Assembly (NCBI RefSeq): GCF_000025965.1
Contig: NC_006513.1
Coordinates: 3,348,001-3,412,000 of the forward strand
Source: Aromatoleum aromaticum EbN1
Lineage (GTDB): Bacteria; Pseudomonadota; Gammaproteobacteria; Burkholderiales; Rhodocyclaceae
Direction of reading: 5' to 3'
Length of the DNA: 64,000 nt
Position 1 is the stretch's first letter, and every line of letters begins with the position of its first letter. Of this stretch, positions 26,707 through 36,672 are shown in pieces. The notes beneath the pieces are model-generated. The model saw only the letters and a program-made list of their open reading frames with translations, made no database searches and was not told where the DNA came from. The position numbers and the translations under genes were made by a program.

Positions 26707-27309
26707 ATGCGGCGGCTCATCATCGGCATTTCAGGCGCTTCCGGCGCCATTTACGGTATTCGCGCCTTGCAGGCGCTCGCCGACGTGCAGGAGGTCGAAA
26801 CCCATCTCGTTCTCTCGCCTTCGGCCAAGCGAACCATCATTGAGGAAACGGACTGGACCGTGGAGAAAGTGGAAGCGCTGGCCGATGTCGTGCACACCCA
26901 CCGTGACATTGGTGCCGCCATTTCGAGCGGATCGTTCAGGACGGCCGGTATGCTCATTGCGCCGTGTTCCATCAAGACGCTTTCGGGCCTCGTCGCGTCC
27001 TACAACGACAATCTGCTCACTCGCGCGGCCGACGTCTGCCTGAAAGAACGCCGCCGCCTGGTGCTGCTGGTGAGGGAGACGCCGCTGCATCTGGGGCATA
27101 TCGAAATGCTGGCCCAGGCCACCCGTTATGGCGCGGTGGTCCTGCCGCCGGTGCCGGCTTTCTATAACCGTCCGCAAACCATCGACGACATCGTCAATCA
27201 GAGCGTCGGCAAAGCGCTCGACCAGTTCGAGATCCCGCATCATTTGTTCAAGCGGTGGAAAGAACCGGTTGCGGAGGAGGCCGCGACGAAACTCAAGGTT
27301 GCGGTCTGA
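26707..27309 (+). CDS. ubiX: UbiX-like flavin prenyltransferase
   Basis: Makes prenylated FMN from reduced FMN and dimethylallyl (mono)phosphate; the product is the cofactor of UbiD enzymes. The 200-residue flavoprotein has the N-terminal GISGASGAIYG phosphate loop, APCSIKTLSG, the RRLVLLVRETPLH motif and the C-terminal PPVPAFYNRPQTIDDIV, all UbiX hallmarks. ATG 26707 follows GAAGGAGAA. It is preceded by idi and its promoter matches that of the UbiD-type gene, so this is probably a pathway-dedicated paralogue rather than the ubiquinone copy. Confidence 0.93.
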   Translation: MRRLIIGISGASGAIYGIRALQALADVQEVETHLVLSPSAKRTIIEETDWTVEKVEALADVVHTHRDIGAAISSGSFRTAGMLIAPCSIKTLSGLVASYNDNLLTRAADVCLKERRRLVLLVRETPLHLGHIEMLAQATRYGAVVLPPVPAFYNRPQTIDDIVNQSVGKALDQFEIPHHLFKRWKEPVAEEAATKLKVAV

Positions 27310-27436
27310 ACCCGCAACGCGGGCGTCGCATCGCGGCGAGGATTTGGCAGGGCAGTGGATTCAAAAAGCCCGAAGCTGACACGGAGCTGCAGCGCGGTGC
27401 CGGGCGCAGTGTTCGTCTTGTGGTCCGTCGGGGCGC

Positions 27437-27982
27437 TCAGCCGTTTTTTCGCGCGGGCCGCGGCAAAGCCTTGGTCGCTTCGGTGAAGTCAAATCGGCCC
27501 GGTCGATGCTTGCCTTCGAGAATGGCGGGCGCATCGATCACGGCATCGTGCTTTTCGAGGAAGGCTTCGAGCAGTCGAACCAAGTCTGCCTGCATGGAGT
27601 CGGGCAGGACCGCCAAGACGCGTTCCCGAGCCCGTTGGGCCGCCGGAGAAACCTCGGCGAGGAGTTGTTCGCCCGCCGCGGAAAGTTTCAATTGCATGCG
27701 GCGCTTGTCACGCTGGTTTGCCGATCGCTCAATGAGTTTGCGCTCTTCGAGCAATCGGATGACGAGCCCCACAGTCGAACGGTCGAGCCCGGTGAGGCGG
27801 CCGAGCGCGATCTGATCAATTCCCGGGTATGCGTGCAGTACGTAAAGTGCGCTGTACTGGGACGAAGTAATGTTGAATTCGCGGCACTCTTCGATGAAGA
27901 TCGCCGCCGCCACCTGTTGGCAACGCTTGAGCAAGAAACCGGGCCGCCGGTACAGGTCGGCAAGAAGGGACAGTTTTTCCAT
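27437..27982 (-). CDS. MarR-family transcriptional regulator
   Basis: Winged-helix repressor of 181 residues. The core is ITSSQYSALYVLHAYPGIDQ, the recognition region LTGLDRSTVGLVIRLLEERKLIER and the wing SANQRDKRRMQLKLSAAG, followed by a longer C-terminal tail than usual. MarR proteins typically repress a divergent gene and release DNA on binding an aromatic or acyl-CoA ligand. It is divergent from the ThDP-enzyme gene, with a CAGACGTCTG palindrome between, and converges on ubiX. Confidence 0.9.
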   Translation of the reverse strand: MEKLSLLADLYRRPGFLLKRCQQVAAAIFIEECREFNITSSQYSALYVLHAYPGIDQIALGRLTGLDRSTVGLVIRLLEERKLIERSANQRDKRRMQLKLSAAGEQLLAEVSPAAQRARERVLAVLPDSMQADLVRLLEAFLEKHDAVIDAPAILEGKHRPGRFDFTEATKALPRPARKNG

Positions 27983-28033
27983 ACGCCAAAAGAATCGATG
28001 CTCGAGGACCGAATGTCAATGGATTGATCATAA

Positions 28034-28062
28034 TTGACAGACGTCTGATTAATAACCTAGAG
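28034..28062 (+). promoter_or_regulatory. Candidate promoter and MarR-type operator before the ThDP enzyme
   Basis: TTGACA (28034-28039) and a possible -10 TAGAGT 18 bp later. The perfect palindrome CAGACGTCTG (28038-28047) overlaps the -35 and spacer. MarR dimers bind such palindromes in divergent gene regions. The -10 is weak. Confidence 0.45.
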
Positions 28063-28186
28063 TGTGATGACCCTTTCAACGAGCGGGCCGAAGCGCTCCT
28101 CAAACCGAGCCGGCACACACCGCCGACAGCCACAGCGTCAGAGAAAATGACTACACCCCCGGCATGTGTCCGGCATGGAGTATGCG

Positions 28187-29896
28187 ATGAGTAGAACGGC
28201 CGCACATTTGTTTCTCGAAGGGCTCCAGGAGACTGGCATCGAGTATCTGTTCTGCAATCTTGGTACTGACCACGTCCCGTTGATCGAGGAAATTGCCCGT
28301 TGGCGCGAAGCAGGGCGAAATCCGCCTACGCCGATTCTCTGCCCCCATGAAAACCTGGCAATTCACATGGCGTGTGGTTATGCGATGTGCACGGGGCGTG
28401 GGCAGGCGGTGTTCGTGCATGTCGACGCCGGCACGGCGAATGCGGCAATGGGACTGCACAATCTGTTCCGTTCGCGCGTGCCGGTCCTGCTCTTCGCCGG
28501 CAAGGCGCCCTTTACGCAACGTGGAGAACTGCTCGGTACGCGCGACACCTACGTGAATTTCCTGCAAGAACCCTACGACATGGCGAGCCTCGTCCGTCCT
28601 TACGTGAAATGGACCTACGATCTGCCATCGGGCATCGTCGCCAAGGAGGTCCTGCGGCGCGCGCATTCGGTCATGCATAGCGATCCGCCCGGCCCGGTTT
28701 TCCTGACGGCCGCGCGCGAGGTGCTCGCGGCCGCATGCCCCGACGAATCGGCGCAGCGTTTTTGTGCCGAGCGTTATGGCGCCGTCGCCGCCGCTGGCCT
28801 TGATGATGCCAGCGTGATGCAGATCGCGGATCGGTTGCTGGCCGCGCGCAATCCGATCCTGATCACTTCATACTCCGGCCGCAATCCGGCCTGCCCCCCG
28901 ATCATCGACGAGCTGGCACGCCTGACCGGCATGCGCGTCTATGAATCCAATCCTGTCTATCTGAACATTCCGCACGACTCTCCGTGCTTCAGCGGCTTTT
29001 CGGCGTCGTCCGATATCGCCGAGGCAGACTTTGGATTACTCGTCGATGTGGACGTGCCCTGGATCCCGAAATTTGCGCACGAGAACCCCGCCACGCAGTG
29101 GGCCCACGTCGATATCGACGTCATCAAGAAGGATCTGCCGATGTGGGGGTTTCCGAGCCACCTGCGCTTTGAGGCCGATAGCTGTCGCGTCCTGCAGCGA
29201 CTTCTGGAACTGATACGCGAGAGGGCATCGCCCGAGTACCGCCGATCTGCGCAGAGCCGTGTTGCCGAACTGAGCAGGCGGCGGCAAGTCGCGGCCGCGG
29301 ACGCACAAGCCGCTGCGCGGTGCGGCGCAGGACCCATGTCCGCTGCTTATGTCGCGGCGCAGCTGAATGAAGTCATCGCTGAAGGCGACATCGTGGTTCA
29401 TGAGGCGATCACCAACGTGCTGCCGGTGCTCACGCAGATCAAGCGCAATCGTCCGGGTACGCTATTCGGCAATGGCGGAGGGGGGTTGGGTTTCGGCGGC
29501 GGCGCGGCGCTCGGGGCAAAGCTCGCCTGCCCTGAGCGGACCGTCTTCCATATTACCGGCGATGCCAGCTTCTGTTTTTCGGCGCCCACGCCCGTCTATA
29601 TGGTCGCGAAACAGTGCAAGCTACCGATCTTTACGATAGTGCTCGACAACGCGGGGTGGGGCGCGGTCAAGGGAGCGACCCTCAGGGTTTATCCGGACGG
29701 CGCGGCCAGAGCCGCAGGCGCCTATCAAGCGCTTGTGGGTGAAGACATTCGCTATGAGAAAGTTGGCGAAGCGGCAGGCGCATATGGTGAATGGGTGGAC
29801 GAGCCGGCGGAACTACCCGGGGCAATCGGTCGATGCATGCGCGAGCTGGCCGACGGCCGCTCGGCCATTCTCGTCGCACGAATCGATTCGTTCTGA
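28187..29896 (+). CDS. Thiamine-diphosphate-dependent enzyme (acetolactate synthase/benzoylformate decarboxylase superfamily)
   Basis: ThDP enzyme of 569 residues with the standard three domains. The activating Glu is in CPHENLAIHMACGYA (~60), and the ThDP/Mg motif is GDASFCFSAPTPVYM...IVLDN (GDx~28N). It could decarboxylate or ligate a 2-oxo acid, or cleave an acyl-CoA such as oxalyl-type substrates. The FAD-binding features of true acetolactate synthase are not evident. ATG 28187 is preceded by GGAG at 6 bp; ATG 28175 and GTG 28166 are in-frame alternatives. It is the last gene of the catabolic region before the IS element. Confidence 0.82.
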   Translation: MSRTAAHLFLEGLQETGIEYLFCNLGTDHVPLIEEIARWREAGRNPPTPILCPHENLAIHMACGYAMCTGRGQAVFVHVDAGTANAAMGLHNLFRSRVPVLLFAGKAPFTQRGELLGTRDTYVNFLQEPYDMASLVRPYVKWTYDLPSGIVAKEVLRRAHSVMHSDPPGPVFLTAAREVLAAACPDESAQRFCAERYGAVAAAGLDDASVMQIADRLLAARNPILITSYSGRNPACPPIIDELARLTGMRVYESNPVYLNIPHDSPCFSGFSASSDIAEADFGLLVDVDVPWIPKFAHENPATQWAHVDIDVIKKDLPMWGFPSHLRFEADSCRVLQRLLELIRERASPEYRRSAQSRVAELSRRRQVAAADAQAAARCGAGPMSAAYVAAQLNEVIAEGDIVVHEAITNVLPVLTQIKRNRPGTLFGNGGGGLGFGGGAALGAKLACPERTVFHITGDASFCFSAPTPVYMVAKQCKLPIFTIVLDNAGWGAVKGATLRVYPDGAARAAGAYQALVGEDIRYEKVGEAAGAYGEWVDEPAELPGAIGRCMRELADGRSAILVARIDSF

Positions 29897-30001
29897 CACT
29901 TGGAAAGACAGCGAAGGTACGATCCCGTTCGAAGCGGCCGAGCAGGGCGGGGCTTCTTCGAGCGAAGCGCTCGCAGGGGTCCTGATCGGGGCGTGAAGAA
30001 G

Positions 30002-30316
30002 CTAGTACCTCTGCACAGAGGATTTGACGGGTTGATGGTCGGGTGAGCGCAGGAGGGGCAGGGCTTCGGGCGGGGCGAGGAGTCGGATGCTGCGCGCGAC
30101 TCCAGGTTGTCGGCTGAGGAGTCCCAGGCGCTCGAGCGTGAGCACCATCTGATGCACCGAGGGGGGCGTGACGTGGAAGTAGCGTTGCAGGTCGGCTTCG
30201 GCCGGCGGCCGGCCGAGCACTTGGGTGTAAGCGTAGATGAACGCGAGGTACTGCCCTTGCACCGGTGTGAAGCGCGGTGACGAAGGGGTGAGTTCCGCGT
30301 CGGAGTTCTGGCTCAT
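30002..30316 (-). CDS. LexA-type winged-helix DNA-binding protein carried inside the IS
   Basis: Protein of 104 residues divergent from the transposase. RFTPVQGQYLAFIYAYTQVLGRPPAEADLQRYFHVTPPSVHQMVLTLERLGLLSR has the spacing of the LexA N-terminal DNA-binding domain; no protease domain follows. The reading frame runs through the left inverted repeat, and its TAG stop is made by the flanking TA target plus one host base (30002-30004). Start ATG 30316 is 32 bp from the transposase start, so it probably represses or activates the shared promoter region. The function is inferred. Confidence 0.7.
   Translation of the reverse strand: MSQNSDAELTPSSPRFTPVQGQYLAFIYAYTQVLGRPPAEADLQRYFHVTPPSVHQMVLTLERLGLLSRQPGVARSIRLLAPPEALPLLRSPDHQPVKSSVQRY
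30005..30021 (+). repeat. Left terminal inverted repeat of the IS
   Basis: GTACCTCTGCACAGAGG, identical to the complement of the right end. The repeat is itself nearly palindromic (CCTCTG-CA-CAGAGG), so each end could fold into a small hairpin. Confidence 0.93.
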
Positions 30317-30348
30317 TTGTTGTCTCTCCAGATTTTGGAGGGGCCGCG

Positions 30349-31470
30349 ATGAATGTACGCTACCGGGTCGAATTGAGCCAAGCCGAACGCGACGAATTGA
30401 GGATGCTGCTGGGCGGCGGCAAGGCAGCGGTGCGCAAGGTGAAACGCGCGCAGATCCTGCTGGCGGCCGATGCCGGAGCCGGCGACGAGGAGATTGCCAC
30501 GAACGTCGGAGTGGGCAGCTCGACGGTCTATCGGACCAAGCGCCGCTTCGTGCTGGGCAACGTCGAGGCGGCGCTCAGCGACGAGCCGCGCCCCGGGGCG
30601 GAGCGCAAGCTCACCGGCAAGGAAGAGGCGCTGCTGGTCGCCACCGCCTGCACCAAGCCGCCAACGGGGCGGTCGCGCTGGACGCTCGAATTGCTGGCGG
30701 GGGAGATAGTCAAGCTCACCGAGCACGCGAGCCTGTCACGCGAGACGGTGCGCCGCCGCCTGGCGGAGAACGAGCTCAAGCCTTGGCGCCAGAAGATGTG
30801 GTGCATCCCGCAGGTCGACGGTCACTACGTTGCCCGGATGGAGGACGTGCTCGACCTCTACGCCGAAGCCCCCGATCCCGAGCGCCCGGTGGTCTGCTTC
30901 GATGAAAGTCCCACCCAGCTCATCGGCGAGGTGCGCCAGCCCATCCCGGCGATGCCCGGACAGCTCGAGCGCTACGACTACGAGTATCGCCGCAACGGGA
31001 CCGCCAACCTGTTCGTCTTCCTCGACGCGCACCGGTCCTGGCGCCGGGTCAAGGTAACCGAGCAGCGCACTGCGCTCGACTTCGCCGAATGCATGCGCGA
31101 ACTGGTCGACTGCCACTATCCGCAGGCCGAGCGTATCCGTGTTGTCCTCGACAACCTGTCGACCCATACGCCCGGCGCACTCTATGAAACCTTCCCGGCG
31201 CCCGAAGCGCATCGGTTGCTGCATCGTCTGGAATTCCATTACACCCCCAAGCACGCCAGCTGGCTCAACATGGTCGAGATCGAAATCGGGGTGCTGCGCA
31301 GCCAGTGCCTCGACCGGCGCATCGGCGACCGCGACCGACTCGTCAGCGAAATTGCAGCCTGGGAGCAGCAGCGCAACGCCATCGGCGCTCGCATCCACTG
31401 GATGTTCACCACCGACCGCGCCCGGAGCAAACTGGCCCGCGCTTACCCGCACCCAGCCAAACAGTCATAA
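30349..31470 (+). CDS. IS630-family transposase
   Basis: DDE transposase of 373 residues. The N-terminal helix-turn-helix is VKRAQILLAADAGAGDEEIATNVGVGSSTVYRTKRRF. The catalytic acids are Asp185 (VCFDES), Asp268 (VVLDNLSTH) and Glu310 (WLNMVEIE), with the HYTPKHASWLN block that typifies the family. ATG 30349 follows GGAGGGG. It is full length with no frameshift, so it is presumably functional. Confidence 0.93.
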   Translation: MNVRYRVELSQAERDELRMLLGGGKAAVRKVKRAQILLAADAGAGDEEIATNVGVGSSTVYRTKRRFVLGNVEAALSDEPRPGAERKLTGKEEALLVATACTKPPTGRSRWTLELLAGEIVKLTEHASLSRETVRRRLAENELKPWRQKMWCIPQVDGHYVARMEDVLDLYAEAPDPERPVVCFDESPTQLIGEVRQPIPAMPGQLERYDYEYRRNGTANLFVFLDAHRSWRRVKVTEQRTALDFAECMRELVDCHYPQAERIRVVLDNLSTHTPGALYETFPAPEAHRLLHRLEFHYTPKHASWLNMVEIEIGVLRSQCLDRRIGDRDRLVSEIAAWEQQRNAIGARIHWMFTTDRARSKLARAYPHPAKQS

Positions 31471-31487
31471 CCTCTGTGCAGAGGTAC
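31471..31487 (-). repeat. Right terminal inverted repeat of the IS
   Basis: The complement reads GTACCTCTGCACAGAGG, a 17/17 match to the left end. It begins directly after the transposase stop codon and is followed by the TA duplication. Confidence 0.93.
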
Positions 31488-31977
31488 TAGCGGTATCACC
31501 GGCGCTGCCGGCGTCGTTGTAATTCGCGGTTTCCTCCCTCGAGGCTTGTCCGACGTCTGCCCGGTGAGCATCGTCGCGCGCTGACAATTCAGCGCCTGAG
31601 GGCAGGCATCAGACAACCCTTAACAGACATGGTCAGTCTGGGCTTGTCGGCCGACCGGCAGTTCCCGCCGATGCGGAGTCACCAAATTCGCTCATGCGAA
31701 CGTCGGCTGTCCGGGTCGCTGCAGCCGTCGCTAATGTCCGACGCCACGACCGGACAGCGAGTAGAGGCGGGGCCGGACAGGGTGATGCGCAAGTGGAAGA
31801 CCGCCTGCTTCGCAGTCGGTCCCCAACTGAACCGACTGGCTCGGCCGCCCCCCAATTGCACACCCCCGAGATGTACACCCGTGCCGCCGCACCGCGCCCT
31901 CCCAAGGCTGATCGAACTTTCCACAACCCGGTTCGTCCGCTACAGTGAGCGTTAACGAATTCGTTAAGGAGCCGAAG
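31488..31977. other. 490-bp region between the IS and the toxin-antitoxin pair
   Basis: No credible gene was found; open frames here are short and lack family features. It contains a 9-bp perfect inverted repeat GCTGTCCGG (31706-31714) / CCGGACAGC (31750-31758), perhaps a relic transposon end, and the antitoxin operator at its right edge. Confidence 0.5.
31952..31967. promoter_or_regulatory. Perfect 16-bp palindrome, likely antitoxin autoregulatory operator
   Basis: TTAACGAATTCGTTAA is fully self-complementary and ends 10 bp before the antitoxin ATG, overlapping its ribosome site. Phd/YefM antitoxins bind short palindromes in front of their own genes. Confidence 0.65.
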
Positions 31978-32253
31978 ATGCGTGCCAGCGATGTGGTCCC
32001 GATTAGCGAGGCGCGAGCGCGCTTGACTGAGCTCGCCGAGGAAGTCGTGGGGGCCGGGGCGGAAAAGATTCTGACCAAGAACGGCGCAAGCTACGTCGCC
32101 ATCGTCGACGCCAGAAAGCTCGATTATTACCACACGCTCGAAGAGGAGCACGCTAGCCTGGTGCTGCTGGACGACGCCGAGGTCGGGCTGCGCCAGGTGC
32201 AGGGGGGACAGGTCATCACCGAAGACGAACTCAACCGCCTGCTTGCGGGCTGA
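31978..32253 (+). CDS. Type II antitoxin, Phd/YefM family
   Basis: Antitoxin of 91 residues. The N-terminal Phd fold (VPISEARARLTELAEEV..., ILTKNGASYVAIVDARKLD) binds DNA, and the acidic C-terminal tail (EDELNRLLAG) would neutralise the toxin. ATG 31978 is chosen because AAGGAG lies 7 bp upstream; a GTG 33 bp earlier overlaps the palindrome. It lies 6 bp from the toxin gene. The perfect operator and its place in a mobile zone support a stability or selfish module. Confidence 0.85.
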   Translation: MRASDVVPISEARARLTELAEEVVGAGAEKILTKNGASYVAIVDARKLDYYHTLEEEHASLVLLDDAEVGLRQVQGGQVITEDELNRLLAG

Positions 32254-32259
32254 ACGCCC

Positions 32260-32637
32260 GTGGCGCTACCCCAGCGAGCCTCCGTCGCGGCGACGCGGCA
32301 CTTCGCTGCCTGTCTGGAAGAGGCGAGGGCGTTCTTCGTTGAGCAGGATGAGATGACCGCCAATGATCGCTTTCGGGCGCTCCGTGCCGAGTTGCGTGAG
32401 ATGACCGAGACGCTCCGATGGGCGCCAGCCGGGGGTCGCCCTGCGCGGTTTTTCGCCCGGCGGTCCGTTCAAGCGCGGATTCGTGCCCGCAAGGTCCAAG
32501 CCCTGGCCGATGAGGCGGGATTGCCGCACGTGCGTGAGTATGTGCTCAAGTCTCACGTGGTGTTGTATGCGCATTCGAGCGACCGGGTAGTGCTCTTGGC
32601 GATGCGGCACCAGCGCCAGTTGAGCTACGCGGTTTGA
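32260..32637 (+). CDS. Type II toxin, RelE/ParE superfamily
   Basis: Basic protein of 125 residues starting at GTG 32260, 6 bp after the antitoxin stop. The C-terminal half (VREYVLKSHVVLYAHSSDRVVLLAMRHQRQLSY) has the strand pattern and the HQR-type ending of ParE/RelE toxins (mRNA interferases or gyrase inhibitors). The N-terminal ~55 residues are longer than in standard members and look helical. Whether it cuts mRNA or targets gyrase cannot be told from sequence. Confidence 0.75.
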   Translation: MALPQRASVAATRHFAACLEEARAFFVEQDEMTANDRFRALRAELREMTETLRWAPAGGRPARFFARRSVQARIRARKVQALADEAGLPHVREYVLKSHVVLYAHSSDRVVLLAMRHQRQLSYAV

Positions 32638-32707
32638 GGAGAGATCTTCGTGGATGTCGATGCCGTCGCGACCTGCACAAAGCGGAGATACGCGGCATCA
32701 AGAGGCG

Positions 32708-32760
32708 CCGAGAAGTGGCAATCGGAGTGGCAACGGCCCTGAAACCCGCGCCAATGCTGG
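32708..32760 (+). repeat. Copy A of a diverged repeat adjacent to tRNA sequence
   Basis: The last 29 bases match those of copy B (52730-52783) at 23 positions, all differences being transitions, and the preceding part aligns with a one-base gap. Each copy ends just before tRNA-derived sequence. They may be relics of integrase 3' ends. Confidence 0.55.
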
Positions 32761-32766
32761 AAATCC

Positions 32767-32816
32767 CACGGCCTGCAAAGCCGTGTACATCGGTTCGATT
32801 CCGGTTCGCGCCTCCA
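32767..32816 (+). pseudogene. 3' part of a tRNA-Cys(GCA) gene, probable attachment-site scar
   Basis: A perfect anticodon arm (ACGGC-CTGCAAA-GCCGT, anticodon GCA), a 4-base variable loop, a 5-bp T arm with loop TTCGATT, and the acceptor strand TCGCGCC-T-CCA are present. The preceding bases do not form a D arm or the expected GGCGCGA acceptor strand, so the 5' half is missing. Integrative elements recombine in tRNA 3' ends and leave such a fragment. The normal tRNA terminator follows. Confidence 0.75.
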
Positions 32817-32833
32817 AAAGAATCAAAGACTTA

Positions 32834-32857
32834 AGCTCACTTCAGTGGGCTTTTTTT
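32834..32857 (+). terminator. Rho-independent terminator after the tRNA-Cys fragment
   Basis: Stem AGCTCAC/GTGGGCT (one G-T pair) with loop TTCA, followed by a run of seven T. It presumably belonged to the tRNA-Cys transcription unit. Confidence 0.8.
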
Positions 32858-32920
32858 GTGCCCGGTGCGAGTGGCAGAGTGGTTTTGCCACTCCGGAGTA
32901 AAGCGGAATAAAGCGGTATG

Positions 32921-33334
32921 TCAGCGGGCAAGTTGGCTGTGGACGAGAGTTGAGTCTTGTCGGCCGTCGCCTTCCTTCTTCAGGGGCCGGCACACCCCGT
33001 CGGGCTCGAGGGCGAAGCGCGTGACCTCGAAGGGGATGTTGCGCTCGCGGGCCTCCTGTTCGGCGAGAATGACCGCAACGGTCATCGCCTTGGGACGCAC
33101 GCGCAGCACCGCGCCCTCGCGGATGGCCTCGTCGAGCACGGCCGGGTTGAGCGCCAGGCCCTTCTCCTGGAGTTCGGAGGCGGCCCGCTTGAGATTGAGC
33201 AGCATCACCACCCCGAACTCCGCGGCCACCCCGGCCAGGGCGATGAAGCCGATGCCGGTGGCCACCGACAGGTTGTAGCCCAGCAGATACAGGAACCACA
33301 CGCCGCCGGTCAGCGCCAGCGGGAGCGTGGCCAT
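32921..33334 (-). pseudogene. Remnant of a heavy-metal RND efflux pump (CusA/CzcA type), fused to another fragment
   Basis: The frame encodes a block of the pump near its end: [33 protein letters not shown] and [21 protein letters not shown]. It then departs abruptly into [17 protein letters not shown], which resembles a mercuric/dihydrolipoamide-reductase-like protein instead of the final RND helices. The N-terminal ~850 residues are absent. Just upstream, on the same strand to 33464, another frame encodes a fragment I could not identify. This is a decayed chimera and not a functional gene. Confidence 0.7.
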
Positions 33335-33580
33335 TGATCAGCAGGGCCTCGTCGAAGCGGCGGAAGGTGAGGTAGACGTCGCCGATCGGCCTGATGAGCG
33401 GGGAGGGCTGTTCTTCTAAGACGGTTCGGGCCGCGCCTCGGGTGTCTACTACCGGATTGTCCATGTGAAGGTGGGTCGGGTAGAGTAGCCGTGCGCTGCC
33501 TGGTCGCGGATTCGGTTTGTAGCCCCTCGGAGTCCTCGTAACCGGCCAGGTAAACCTCTTTGACTTTAAGCTACTGCGAT

Positions 33581-33819
33581 CGCTGTGATGAATACATCCG
33601 AAAGGCGGCGTTCTTGCCTCGACGGCCTGATCAACGCGTCGCGCGGCAGCGTCGTCGATATCGACGCGCTCGCCGCGACGCTGGATCGCGGCGCAGTATC
33701 TGCAGACGAACCCGCAGCTGGGCTATGTCGTGATCGACGTGGATGCGGCCGTGAGCCAGGTCGCGTACGACGAGCTGCGCGCGATCCCCGGAACGATCCG
33801 CTGCCGCATCCTGTACTGA
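33581..33819 (+). pseudogene. serA: Remnant of D-3-phosphoglycerate dehydrogenase (serA) with internal deletion
   Basis: The first part encodes LINASRGSVVDIDALAATLD from the end of the NAD-binding domain; then, in another frame, come IAAQYLQTNPQLGYVVIDVD and the family ending AIPGTIRCRILY with its stop. About 150 residues between them (the rest of the catalytic domain and the start of the ACT domain) are missing. It is a clear deletion relic ending 17 bp before the next remnant. Confidence 0.75.
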
Positions 33820-33835
33820 CCGGCCGGATCGCGCG

Positions 33836-36490
<2,655 letters not shown>

Positions 36491-36495
36491 ACAGA

Positions 36496-36672
36496 CCACG
36501 TCGAAGAGGTCGATGGGGCGGGTGAGCGTGCCGTTCATCGCCCTGCGCGCCTTCTCGGCCAAGTGCGGCTCGGGAAAGAAAGGCGCGCCAAGCATCAGCA
36601 CGGCGACGACGATCAGGAGCGGAAACGGAAATTCGCGGATGAAGCGCAGGGTCGATTCATTCGGAGGGTGAA
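36496..36672 (-). pseudogene. Fragment of a small membrane-protein gene
   Basis: The frame encodes STLRFIREFPFPLLIVVAVL then PFFPEPHLAEKARRAMNGTLTRPIDLFDVV, with one membrane helix, and loses sense at about 36496 exactly where the truncated acyltransferase ends on the other strand. No start codon is evident; a run of seven G at the head may hide an indel. It overlaps the end of the upstream CMD-family gene, so the two were once an operon. Confidence 0.5.

Larger units (their letters stand above)
30005..31487 (+). mobile_element. IS630-family insertion sequence, intact, 1483 bp
   Basis: The element is bounded by perfect 17-bp terminal inverted repeats and flanked by TA on both sides (30003-30004 and 31488-31489), the target duplication expected of IS630/Tc1-type transposition. 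It encodes a full-length DDE transposase and, in the opposite direction, a small winged-helix protein. The perfect ends and intact frames suggest a recent and potentially active insertion at the edge of the catabolic region. Confidence 0.92.

Noticed and set aside
32640-32816. Complete tRNA-Cys gene
   Set aside because: No D arm or matching 5' acceptor exists at normal spacing. The nearest GGCGCC that could pair lies over 100 nt from the CCA end, too far for a tRNA.
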